From: Candidatus Firestoneibacteriota bacterium
Lineage (GTDB): Bacteria; Oederibacteriota; JAAXVQ01; JAUVAV01
DNA length: 34,078 nt
Direction: 5' to 3'
Assembly (NCBI GenBank): GCA_030635415.1
Contig: DAOVYW010000001.1
Coordinates: 1-34,078, forward strand
The translations under genes were made by a program, and so were the position numbers. Position 1 is the stretch's first letter. Each line of letters opens with the position of its first letter. Positions 7,009 to 15,600 of the stretch are shown here, in pieces. The notes beneath the pieces were generated by a model, which saw only the letters and a program-made list of their open reading frames with translations, searched no databases and had not been told where the DNA came from.

Positions 7009-9378
7009 TTAGAATTTATAAGTATACCCGGCAGTTACCCGCACAATTCTTTCCCCTTTGATGTAATCGTCCTCCATGGTATTATCGGCCATGGCGTTCT
7101 CAAAAACATTAAACACCGCTAAGGTCAAGCTTAGGTCTTGATAAGTTCCGCCCACACTGATGTCATATTGACTCAGCCACTTGGTGTTTATCTTTGACAC
7201 ATTTTCCGAAGCAGTTATTGTTCCGGCTGTGCCAACCTGCCTAGGCGTGCGGCCAAAATGCGCATATAAATTAAGAAAAAAGAGATTTTCATAATTGAAA
7301 CCCAGCATGCTGTTGAATATATCCGCAACCCCTTCCGCCCAGGTGGGGTGTTGTGGTTTCATTCGTGAAGAAAGATTAAACCGGGTATAATTTACTTTAA
7401 ACTGAGTATAAGGGAGCGGACGAACCATACTTTCCAGCTCAAAGCCATGCGTAATGCGGCTGTTGGCATTAGACCAACTAACCATGGAAGGAGCTTGATT
7501 CAACAGCTTAGTAAATAATAATCCCGGAATAGGCGGTATCGATGAACTAATCAGACTTAGATCCGGAAAATAGACATATAAAGGGCCAAACTCATAATCA
7601 AATTGAATCTCATCCTGCGTTTCCCAGTAAAAATATCCGGCTTTTGCCTGGAACCATTTCCCGAATTGATATTCGATACTGGCCTCGCTCTGCTCGATCT
7701 TTTCCGGTTTTAAATCAGCATTACCCGTGACCTCATAAAATCCGTAATTACCTAAGGTGTAACGCTCCATGAAAACCGGTGAGCGGAAGGCACTGCCGTA
7801 TAAAGCCTTAAGGCGCAAGCCCGAAAGCGGAGAATAGATAATACTTCCGCGGGGACTGATATTGCTGCCATAAACCGTATTGTAGTCATACCGCACCCCG
7901 GCCAGAAGAATTAAATTATCCCGGGCATGATATTCATCCTGGAGATAAAGCGCGTAATTCTGGTCCGAGGCCTCATCAAAGGCAAAATACTCCCCCGCCG
8001 ACCAATCGTGAGTGAAACTCAGGCCGGCAATAAAATAATTGTTTTGCGGCCACGCCAGATCATACTGGACCTCAGCCAGTAATTCATTCAACGGGCCACG
8101 GGAAAATTGCCCTTCAACGAGAGCGGTCCCATCCGCCAATCGCATAAAATCATTCAAGCCAATATAATAACCGCCCACGGCCTGGGTGGGATCAAAGGAG
8201 ATATCGCCCATATCATCTACAATTACCATTACCCCTGGCGGCAAATCACTTATAGTGTCAATCTTAATGCGATCTAAAACATAAACAACCTGCTGGCCGG
8301 TGTTATTTATATAAGTGTCTTCCAACCGAAAACTTAGCTTGGACAACTCGCCTAAATCCAAATTATATTTGGTATCCAAATAAAAAGATTCTTCATGATT
8401 ACTATGTCTCGGAGTGGGGGTGTAAACACTGCCTATAAAAGGATCTTCCATTTTGTGATACCCGGCCCGCACCACCCAATCATCCTGGTACTTCAAGGCC
8501 AGATCGATCTTGTTGCCTTCAAACAGTTCATTGGGCTCTTCCCGGTTAACCGGATCAATACCCAGTTGCCGCCAGTAACCGGCGCTCACAGTACAATCAA
8601 TATCACCAAGCTTTTTTCCATAGTTCAGGAGATAATATTGCGACAGCTCGGCGTCACCTGGTTTGGACCCCAGGCTTAACTTGGTATTTGCGCCTTGGAT
8701 GTCTTTTCCGTCCTTAGTAATGATATTAATAACCCCGGCAAAAGCATTAGCCCCGTAGAGGGATGACCCCGGTCCTTTGACAATCTCGATTTGTTTGATA
8801 TTGTCTAAATTGTAACCGAAATGGGTGTTGAAATTGCCCCAATCAACAGTATTCACTTTGCGTCCATTGATTAAAACTAATATTTTGTTGTTATAAGAAT
8901 TCTGCATTCCCCGGAAACGCATGGTTTCAAAAAGACCATCATAGGAAATTTCCGTACCGGGAAAATGCAGCAAAAGTTCCTTCAGGGTTAAGGCGCCTTT
9001 TTCTCTGATTTCCTGCTCAGTAATAATTGTTACGCTGCCCGGCACTTCGGAAAGTTTCTGCAAACGCTTGGTGGCGGTCATGACCATAATCTCTTCACCA
9101 AAGAACATCAGCTCCATACTCGTTTCCGGAGATGACGCTTCCGAAGTGGTTTCACTTAGCTCACTCGCGTTTTCGGCAGGAGAGACAACTTCGGTTTCTT
9201 CAGTAGCCGGATTCTGAGGTGCAACTTGACTTGCCGCCGGGCTTTCCGGCGTTACAGCAGTTATTGGGGGCGCAACCGGGACGGATTCTTCCTGGGCCCG
9301 GACCGCACTCCAACTGAAACTTAAGCCCAAACCTAACATTAATGGCAACATCAACCTCAAACCCTGTATCCATTTCAT
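7009..9378 (-). CDS. TonB-dependent outer-membrane receptor
   Basis: A 789-residue outer-membrane transporter that imports a scarce ligand using energy passed on by TonB. Signal peptide at 1-28 (cleavage near VRA-QE), then a Pro/Ala/Glu/Ser-rich linker at about 30-88, which is longer than usual. A TonB-box-like segment, EEIMVMTATKR (95-105), is followed by the plug domain (about 105-222: PGSVTIITEQEI, MRFRG, VLINGRKVN, IEIVKGPGSSLYGANAFAGVINIIT). The rest is a beta-barrel ending in an aromatic C-terminal strand (AGYTYKF), as outer-membrane insertion requires. AGGAGG precedes the start. I saw no cobalamin riboswitch or Fur-box-like site upstream, so the ligand is not predicted. The exbB-exbD-exbD-tonB operon on the same strand at 22.1-24.3 kb is the probable energy source. 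Confidence 0.95.
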   Translation of the reverse strand: MKWIQGLRLMLPLMLGLGLSFSWSAVRAQEESVPVAPPITAVTPESPAASQVAPQNPATEETEVVSPAENASELSETTSEASSPETSMELMFFGEEIMVMTATKRLQKLSEVPGSVTIITEQEIREKGALTLKELLLHFPGTEISYDGLFETMRFRGMQNSYNNKILVLINGRKVNTVDWGNFNTHFGYNLDNIKQIEIVKGPGSSLYGANAFAGVINIITKDGKDIQGANTKLSLGSKPGDAELSQYYLLNYGKKLGDIDCTVSAGYWRQLGIDPVNREEPNELFEGNKIDLALKYQDDWVVRAGYHKMEDPFIGSVYTPTPRHSNHEESFYLDTKYNLDLGELSKLSFRLEDTYINNTGQQVVYVLDRIKIDTISDLPPGVMVIVDDMGDISFDPTQAVGGYYIGLNDFMRLADGTALVEGQFSRGPLNELLAEVQYDLAWPQNNYFIAGLSFTHDWSAGEYFAFDEASDQNYALYLQDEYHARDNLILLAGVRYDYNTVYGSNISPRGSIIYSPLSGLRLKALYGSAFRSPVFMERYTLGNYGFYEVTGNADLKPEKIEQSEASIEYQFGKWFQAKAGYFYWETQDEIQFDYEFGPLYVYFPDLSLISSSIPPIPGLLFTKLLNQAPSMVSWSNANSRITHGFELESMVRPLPYTQFKVNYTRFNLSSRMKPQHPTWAEGVADIFNSMLGFNYENLFFLNLYAHFGRTPRQVGTAGTITASENVSKINTKWLSQYDISVGGTYQDLSLTLAVFNVFENAMADNTMEDDYIKGERIVRVTAGYTYKF

Positions 9379-9516
9379 CTTATAACCCTCCTTTTTATTT
9401 GGGCTATATCCAAGCAGTGGGGGTGAAAATTGGGAACCCTGAAAAAACCTGGTTTTAACAAAAGTTCGTAGTTGCCCACACTAATTGGAAAAGCTTTTTA
9501 TTGACCTTGCTTTATG

Positions 9517-9570
9517 ATTCTGCTGCAAAATCCCACTTGCTGTCATTGCGAGGAGCGACAGCGACGAAGC
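9517..9570. repeat. palindromic intergenic repeat, copy 2 (left half only)
   Basis: ATTCTGCTGCAAAATCCCACTTGC followed by TGTCATTGCGAGGAGCGACAGCGACGAAGCA corresponds to the left half of the repeat at 1439. After 9570 the match stops and no right arm is present. The rest of this gap (9379-9646) shows only the receptor's ribosome binding site. Confidence 0.75.
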
Positions 9571-9646
9571 ATGGCCTTTGAAATCATGCTTGCAAGATGC
9601 GTCTTTGTTTCCATGCCGTGGATTCCACTAAGGTCATGAATCATTA

Positions 9647-11017
9647 TTATGAATTTACCGCATGAGATTTTGGGTTCCATAAATTCTTTTTCCCGTGCCA
9701 AATAATGTGTATGTTCTTCCATTGCTTTTTATCAGGAAAACCATAAAATGTAATTATTGCGCCCTGACGATAGGTCAATCCCAGGGAGTTGCCCAGAATA
9801 ACCGGATCAATTGATTTAGCCGGGCTTAAAACATTAATCGCAATGGGACCTCGAATATCTATGGGTATAATTTTATCAACCCACTCCCAGGCTACTTTAT
9901 CGGCCAATAATTCACTGCTATTTTTGGGATAAATAACTGCTGCATAAGCACAATCAAAACCTGGTTTAGAATAATTTATAAAAATATCAATCGGTTCCAA
10001 TTCTGACAGGCGTTCAACAAATCCCAGCTCTTCGCCATGGGGATGCAGATTATGATAATGATAAGCAAGGTGCCATGAAGCCTGACGCACAATTTCCTGA
10101 TCATTATTATAACCAAGTTTAACCAGGATGGGTTCCAGTGCTTCTATTTTATCACGCCATTCAGTTGCCGCTGCGATAGCGATGTCTGTCCGATGCAAAT
10201 CTATAAGGCGCTGAATTAATCGCGCGCTGCCGGCAAAGAGCTCATGCGCGTAAAAATCAATGCCATTGAAATGTCGCAGTTCCGGTTCAGCCGATTTGCG
10301 TTGTTTGAGTATATCAAACATCCATTCAACCGGATATATTTCCGGATTTAATTCTTTTTTGATATTTTCAAAATCAAAACAAATCGCGCCCCAAAAAGGG
10401 CCGGCAATGCCGGGCCTTTCAATATCTTTTTGCTTAACCATGTCCATCATGCTGTCAAGCGGCGGCATTGATTCATCCTCGGCATAAAATTGTCCAATCT
10501 GATCGGCGGCATATGCTCTTACCATGAGATCATCATGATCCAGGAAACTTAATAATGAATCTTTGGCCTTGCTCCAGGTATGTCCGAAAACCTTTAAAAT
10601 AATTTTGGCAGTCAGTAAAGACGTCGCGCCTATTTTGGTTTTTTTGCCATGTTCTAATTCATCCAGCCATTGCAGGATCAAACTCCGGTAAGGTTTATCC
10701 TCTGCCATGATTTGGGTATGGTAACAAAAAGCTTCAATTATAAGGGGGATTTGCTCTCCTCTAAGTGCAATCGCTTTCAAGATGCCCGGAAGTCTTTGTT
10801 CCGGCAGTCCGGGTTTAAAATCCTTCTGCCGATATGCCTGCATCTTTTCCGCCCACAGAGCCTGGGCCGCTGTTTCTACTGCAAATCCAAGTATGTCAGG
10901 CGGTTCGTGCTTAATGGCTGCAACTAAGAGATTAAATATATCGCTCCATTCCGGTGCGGTATGAAATGAACTAAGGGTAATGTTGTTTAATTGATTTAAC
11001 CTAATATCATTCCTCAT
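9647..11017 (-). CDS. HEAT-repeat-like protein of unknown function
   Basis: A 456-residue protein with no signal peptide or membrane segment, so probably cytoplasmic. The N-terminal two thirds are alpha-helical. The segment KDSLLSFLDHDDLMVRAYAADQIGQFY (about 156-182) has the alternating pattern of a HEAT or armadillo-type repeat, and EIVRQASWHLAYHYH is another helical candidate. The last 110 residues differ: beta-rich, with YAAVIYPKNS and IITFYGFPDKKQWKNIHIIWHGKK. No catalytic motif is recognised. Its ATG overlaps the stop codon of the M23-amidotransferase gene in the sequence ATGA (11014-11017), so translation is coupled and the two probably share a process. It could be a scaffold or an immunity-like partner, but nothing in the sequence decides this. 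Confidence 0.65.
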   Translation of the reverse strand: MRNDIRLNQLNNITLSSFHTAPEWSDIFNLLVAAIKHEPPDILGFAVETAAQALWAEKMQAYRQKDFKPGLPEQRLPGILKAIALRGEQIPLIIEAFCYHTQIMAEDKPYRSLILQWLDELEHGKKTKIGATSLLTAKIILKVFGHTWSKAKDSLLSFLDHDDLMVRAYAADQIGQFYAEDESMPPLDSMMDMVKQKDIERPGIAGPFWGAICFDFENIKKELNPEIYPVEWMFDILKQRKSAEPELRHFNGIDFYAHELFAGSARLIQRLIDLHRTDIAIAAATEWRDKIEALEPILVKLGYNNDQEIVRQASWHLAYHYHNLHPHGEELGFVERLSELEPIDIFINYSKPGFDCAYAAVIYPKNSSELLADKVAWEWVDKIIPIDIRGPIAINVLSPAKSIDPVILGNSLGLTYRQGAIITFYGFPDKKQWKNIHIIWHGKKNLWNPKSHAVNS

Positions 11018-12318
11018 CTTACATTCCTGATTCCCATAAAATTTTCCAGAATTTTCATACCGGCCGGATTTTCCGGCGATCTCTGTTCCGGATGAAATTG
11101 CACCCCATAGATTTCCTTGTTTTTATGTTTTATCATTTGCAATTGTGATGTCCGGCCTTTGATTAACAGTTCGAATTTCCGCGGCAAAGATTTGATTTCC
11201 TCACAATGTGAGACATAGACCTTGGGTTTGGCCGGTAATCCGGCCAGTATTTTATCCGGTTTTATAATTTTGGTTGCAATCATTCCTTCGGAGCGAAAAC
11301 AATTTTTATAAGCAGCAGGTTTGTGTTTCCCTTTGATCAATCCCACCTTGGCGCCGTAAGCCAAAGCAATAAGTTGATGGCCGCCGCAGATGCCCAACAC
11401 CGGAATCGTGGTGTTTTTAAGCAGCGTGAAAATAGCAGTCAGTTCCTCAGCGGCATACAAGTGCCAAGGCGTGGATTGGCCGGCAATAATAATGGTCCGG
11501 GGAGAAAGTTGTTTGATTTTTTCAATATCCGATTCAAGGTAGTGTAATACCACGGGCTGACATCGGAATTTCACATCCAGCGCGGCAATAATGGGGCTCA
11601 CCAATGACAGGTCGTTTTTATCCTTTTGGGGATTGATAATGACGATTTTGGGCAGAACCGAGGATATTTTTTTTCGCATAAAAGTAAGGGGATTGTAAAA
11701 TCTTTGCCGCAGCGCTTCGGTAGTCAGGGTGGCCCAACTGGCAACCCCGTAATCATCAAATTGTTTTCTTATTTCCAAATGCAAATGATCATAGTTTCCG
11801 CCCTGGGCTAAAGCTTCTTTCCGGGTGTACAGCCGTCCTAATTGGGAGTGCCGGGTGACCTGTTCCCCCTGGCTTAAATAAATACTTTCCAAATGCTTAT
11901 AAGCAGTATAGATCAATTGACCGTCCGGCAGCATATGCTTAACCACAATGGTTTTATGCGGATGGCCCAAGTGCACTGAGCACACGACTCCGTTGGCCAG
12001 AGGATAAACATAGATATGTTTTTCCATTGGCTTCTTCGGAATTATATCCAGGCCGGTATGAATATGCCCGGGGAGATAGGAGTTGCGGGGGGAACCGAAA
12101 ACACTGACCACTTGAATGGTTTTTATATCATTGCGGTTTTTGGTGGCAAAAGGAACAAACCACTGACCGGCCAGGGAGGCCGGTGTAAATTCCTGATGAA
12201 ATTCTTTCCAGCGCAGTTTGTCGTCATCAATATAATCCGCGCTGCCAGGTAAAGCTGTTGTCCCGCCCAGGATTAAAGCCAGCAAATAGAAAAGCCGCCA
12301 ATGTTTTAGTAGAGGCAT
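11014..12318 (-). CDS. exported M23-family metallopeptidase fused to a class I glutamine amidotransferase domain
   Basis: A 434-residue two-domain protein. Residues 1-27 look like a signal peptide (KHWR, hydrophobic LFYLLALILGG, possible cleavage after PGSA), placing it outside the inner membrane. Residues about 65-190 form an M23 (LytM-like) endopeptidase with the full zinc and catalytic set: H87 and D91 in HTGLD, H142 in YKHLE, and H178 and H180 in DHLHLE. M23 enzymes cut peptidoglycan cross-links. Residues about 222-430 form a class I glutamine amidotransferase/C26-like domain with nucleophile C311 in LGICGGHQL and the H409-E411 pair in GVQFHPEQ. Both active sites appear intact and the join is in one frame. 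I know of no standard family with this order. It precedes the HEAT-like gene with a 4-base ATGA overlap. GGGAG precedes the start, and a candidate promoter lies at 12366-12394. Confidence 0.85.
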   Translation of the reverse strand: MPLLKHWRLFYLLALILGGTTALPGSADYIDDDKLRWKEFHQEFTPASLAGQWFVPFATKNRNDIKTIQVVSVFGSPRNSYLPGHIHTGLDIIPKKPMEKHIYVYPLANGVVCSVHLGHPHKTIVVKHMLPDGQLIYTAYKHLESIYLSQGEQVTRHSQLGRLYTRKEALAQGGNYDHLHLEIRKQFDDYGVASWATLTTEALRQRFYNPLTFMRKKISSVLPKIVIINPQKDKNDLSLVSPIIAALDVKFRCQPVVLHYLESDIEKIKQLSPRTIIIAGQSTPWHLYAAEELTAIFTLLKNTTIPVLGICGGHQLIALAYGAKVGLIKGKHKPAAYKNCFRSEGMIATKIIKPDKILAGLPAKPKVYVSHCEEIKSLPRKFELLIKGRTSQLQMIKHKNKEIYGVQFHPEQRSPENPAGMKILENFMGIRNVR

Positions 12319-12365
12319 AAATGTTCTCCCGCTGGATTTATCTCAGTGGCCGGTCAACCAAACTA

Positions 12366-12394
12366 ATGATAGCGAAATTTTCAAGAAAAGACAA
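12366..12394 (-). promoter_or_regulatory. candidate promoter for the M23-amidotransferase operon
   Basis: On the minus strand TTGTCT (12394-12389) and TATCAT (12371-12366) are 17 bases apart. This lies about 50 bases upstream of the GTG-free ATG start at 12318. Confidence 0.45.
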
Positions 12395-12596
12395 GTGGGT
12401 TTTTAGGAGAAGAGGACCGACTCATGAGCAGGCCGCAAGCAACGCTCTGGGTTATAGACACCACCACCCCATCAAGCCCTGAAAGGGCGAAACATCTCAA
12501 GGTAAAGTGTTATGGCACAGTCATTATCCCGAATTATTCTTCACATCGTTTTCAGTACCCGGTCCGAGCGCGACCTCTTCAGAACGGGATTTTGTA

Positions 12597-12626
12597 TTGA
12601 CGTGCGATTTTAACCTTTGTTACAAT
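12597..12626 (+). promoter_or_regulatory. sigma70-type promoter for the alpha-2-macroglobulin / PBP1C operon
   Basis: TTGACG at 12597-12602 and TACAAT at 12621-12626 have an 18-base spacer. Transcription from about 12633 would exclude any upstream in-frame start and supports the ATG at 12696. Confidence 0.7.
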
Positions 12627-12695
12627 ATTATTATCATTTACCAACGCAATTTTCTATCAACGCCTATCAGCAATTCCCAAAGGGGGTTTAGGTTT

Positions 12696-15600
12696 ATGAA
12701 AAAATCTACTTTCTGCCATTCAATACTCGCCGTAATGCTTTTCCTTGCTGGTTGTGCTCAGAAGACCACGGAGAAATTTGATCAACCAGGGGTGCGGCCG
12801 GTTAGCCTGGAACAAGCTCAGGTGGTTATCGGGCTGCCGGGACGATATATCTCCTACACCTCCCCTTTGAAATTCATTTTTGCCAAAGAAATCGTTGGAC
12901 CCAACGCAGTTGGACAGGCAGACGGACGCCAAATTATTTCTTTTAAGCCGGCAATTTCCGGAAAAGCAGTATGGATTTCCAGATCAGACCTGGAATTTCA
13001 ACCTGACGCCGCTATGAAGAAATTTACGTCCTATACCGGCACCCTGCATTTAGATAACTTATTGGATGATCCGGCAGTGAAGCCGATAGAGTTTATGTTT
13101 GACTCCATGGGGAATGAAGTGGTGGAATTCGAGGGTGAATTCAAGCTGGAGTCTCAAGAGGAACCTAAACAGTTTAGATACCAGGGGAATATTCGATTCA
13201 CCAATGAAGTTAAAAAAACCACCCTGGAGCAGGCTTTAAAGATGAAGTCCGGTACCGGTGCGGTCGCATTGCAAATTGATGGTCCCGCAGAGGGCCGGGA
13301 TTTTACTTTTGCAAGTCCAGCGCTTGCTCAGGGCCGGAAATCAAAGTATTACACACTTATGCTGGATAGTAAGTTACTGGCAACGGCAGCCGACAGCAGA
13401 AAAAAAATCGCGTTACAAGCCGGTAAGCGCTTTGAAGTGGAAAATATTGAGATCCTAAAAAGTGATGACCAAGCCGGTTTGGTAACTCACTTTACAGACT
13501 ATCTTTCCCGGGAGCAAAGTCCGGATGGTTTTGTCAGGGTGTCGCCTTATGTTAAAGTGCAGTTGAAATCCATAGACCGGAAACTCTATATTCGCGGAGA
13601 TTTTGCCTACAACCAGGCGTATGAGGTGGAAGTGCTGGCAGGAATAAAAAACCGTTGGGATGAAACTCTGAAAAAAACCTACGGCACGACCCTGACGTTT
13701 GAGGATATGAAACCGAGCTTGCGATTTAAAAATCCGGGTGTATTTTTAACCTCGGAAAATAATAATAAAATAACCTTTGAGACACTCAATGTAAAAGAGG
13801 TTCGCGTTGAGGTTATAAAGGTATTTGCCAATAACCTGGGACAGTTTCTTCAGTCCGAGAGTTTGCATAGCCGCTATGCCACCACAACTTACCACCGGAA
13901 TCGTTATGCCTGCCGAAAAGTGGGTGTGACGGTTGCCGAAGAAAAAATCTATATTGGGGAGAAGAAGAATGCGGTTTTAGTGCATGCTTTGGACCTTAAG
14001 AAAATACTCAGCCAGGAAGCGCGAGGGCTTTTTATAGTAAAATTATGGTTCGATAAAGATGGGATGTTATATGAAAATGAGGATGAAAGAAAGTCAGCCG
14101 CAAGGGATTATTGGGAGGATTATTATACTAATCCCTACAAAGAAGGTTACCGGCACCAAGCAGGCACTGCCGCGATACAGATAATTGTGAGTGATATCGG
14201 CTTGACGGTTAAACAAGCGCATGAGCGCTACTATGTTTTTGCCAATCATTTGAAAAACACAGAACCATTAGCTAATGTCAAAGTGCGTCTGATGAGTCCC
14301 CAGCACCAGGTTGTAGGAGCAGGGAGAACCAACAGCCAGGGTGTGGTGGAGATTGATAATGTCAAAACCGAGGTGTTTTATGTTGAAGGAGAATGGCAGG
14401 ACCAGCGTAGTGTAGTCAAGCTTTCGGAAATGGCCTGGAATTTATCCGGGTTTGCCATTGCCGGGGTAGAAGGAGGAGCAGGGAAAAACCGGGCTTTTAT
14501 CTACACTGATCGTGGTGTTTACCGGCCGGGAGATGCTATTCATATGTCGGTTTTGGTTCGCAACCGGGAAGGGTCTTTTCCCAAAAATCATCCGGTCACA
14601 CTCAAGTTTTATAACCCCAAAAATCAAATGGCAGCAGAAAAAACCAGCCGGCAGGCAGAAGACGGATTTTATTATTTTCCCCTGAAAACGGAAAGTACGG
14701 ATATGACCGGCAATTGGCGGGTGGAAATAATCGCCGGTGGTTCCACGTTGCATAAAGAAATTAAGGTGGAAACGGTGATTCCCAATCGCCTGAAGGTCAA
14801 CCTGGAGCCGGCGGTGAAAAGTATCGGCCCAACGGATAAACAATTGGTCCTCGCGTTATCTTCAACTTATTTGTTTGGAGCGCCGGCGGCCGAATTACAG
14901 GCTAAAATGAAGGGCGTGGTGGGTGAGGAGGTTAAAACTTTCAGCCGTTTTCCGAATTTCTGTTTTACCCATGAAGGCATAGAGTATCATCCCTATTATA
15001 CGGAGATTTATTCCGGCCACCTGGATGATACCGGTACCCGACAAGTTGTCTGGCGTTTGCCGGATTTCGGCGAAGCACCCTCTGGTTTAGTCCTTTATAT
15101 TGATGCTAAAGTATTTGAGCAAGGCGGAAGATTTACTCAGCAGCAAACCAGAGTTCCGGTAAATCCCTATACGCACTATATTGGCCTGGAAAAAATGGAA
15201 TCGGATTATGGTTATTTTCGGATTCCCAATGATTATGCAGCCAAGGTGGTTCTGGTCACGCCTCAGGGAAAACCGGTTGCCGGCCAAAATTTAAAATACC
15301 GTATTTATCGCAATGAGCGTTGGTGGTGGTGGGAATATCGCGAAGCACGCAACCGGCGATTGAAATTTAAAACCCATAATGCGACGGATTTAGTAAAGGA
15401 AGGCACCCTGGTAACCAGCACCCGTCCTATGAAACTGAAAATACCTTTGGAAGAACGCGGCGAATACTTGCTGGAAGTCCAACATGGAGAAGCCGGGCAC
15501 ACGGCGGGTTACTTTTTCCATGCTTCGCGCTGGGGCGGCGATATCCGGGCAAAAGAGGATGCCGGTAATGTGGTTATTAAAACCGATAAGGAAAAATACT

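Larger units (their letters stand above)
12319..12695. other. divergent intergenic region with two promoters
   Basis: No gene. It holds a leftward promoter (12366-12394) and a rightward promoter (12597-12626). Bases 12476-12488 (GCCCTGAAAGGGC) form a short stem inside a stretch that resembles a common intergenic repeat, but only one copy occurs here. Confidence 0.6.

Noticed and set aside
9379..9516. Cobalamin or other riboswitch before the TonB-dependent receptor
   Set aside because: None of the conserved cobalamin boxes or TPP core motifs are visible in the 140-base leader.
12476..12488. GCCCTGAAAGGGC as a dispersed repeat
   Set aside because: It recalls a common intergenic repeat, but only one copy is present here and the stem is only five bases.
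12507..12695. Upstream in-frame start for the alpha-2-macroglobulin
   Set aside because: It lies before the promoter, is not protein-like, and the lipoprotein signal begins at 12696.
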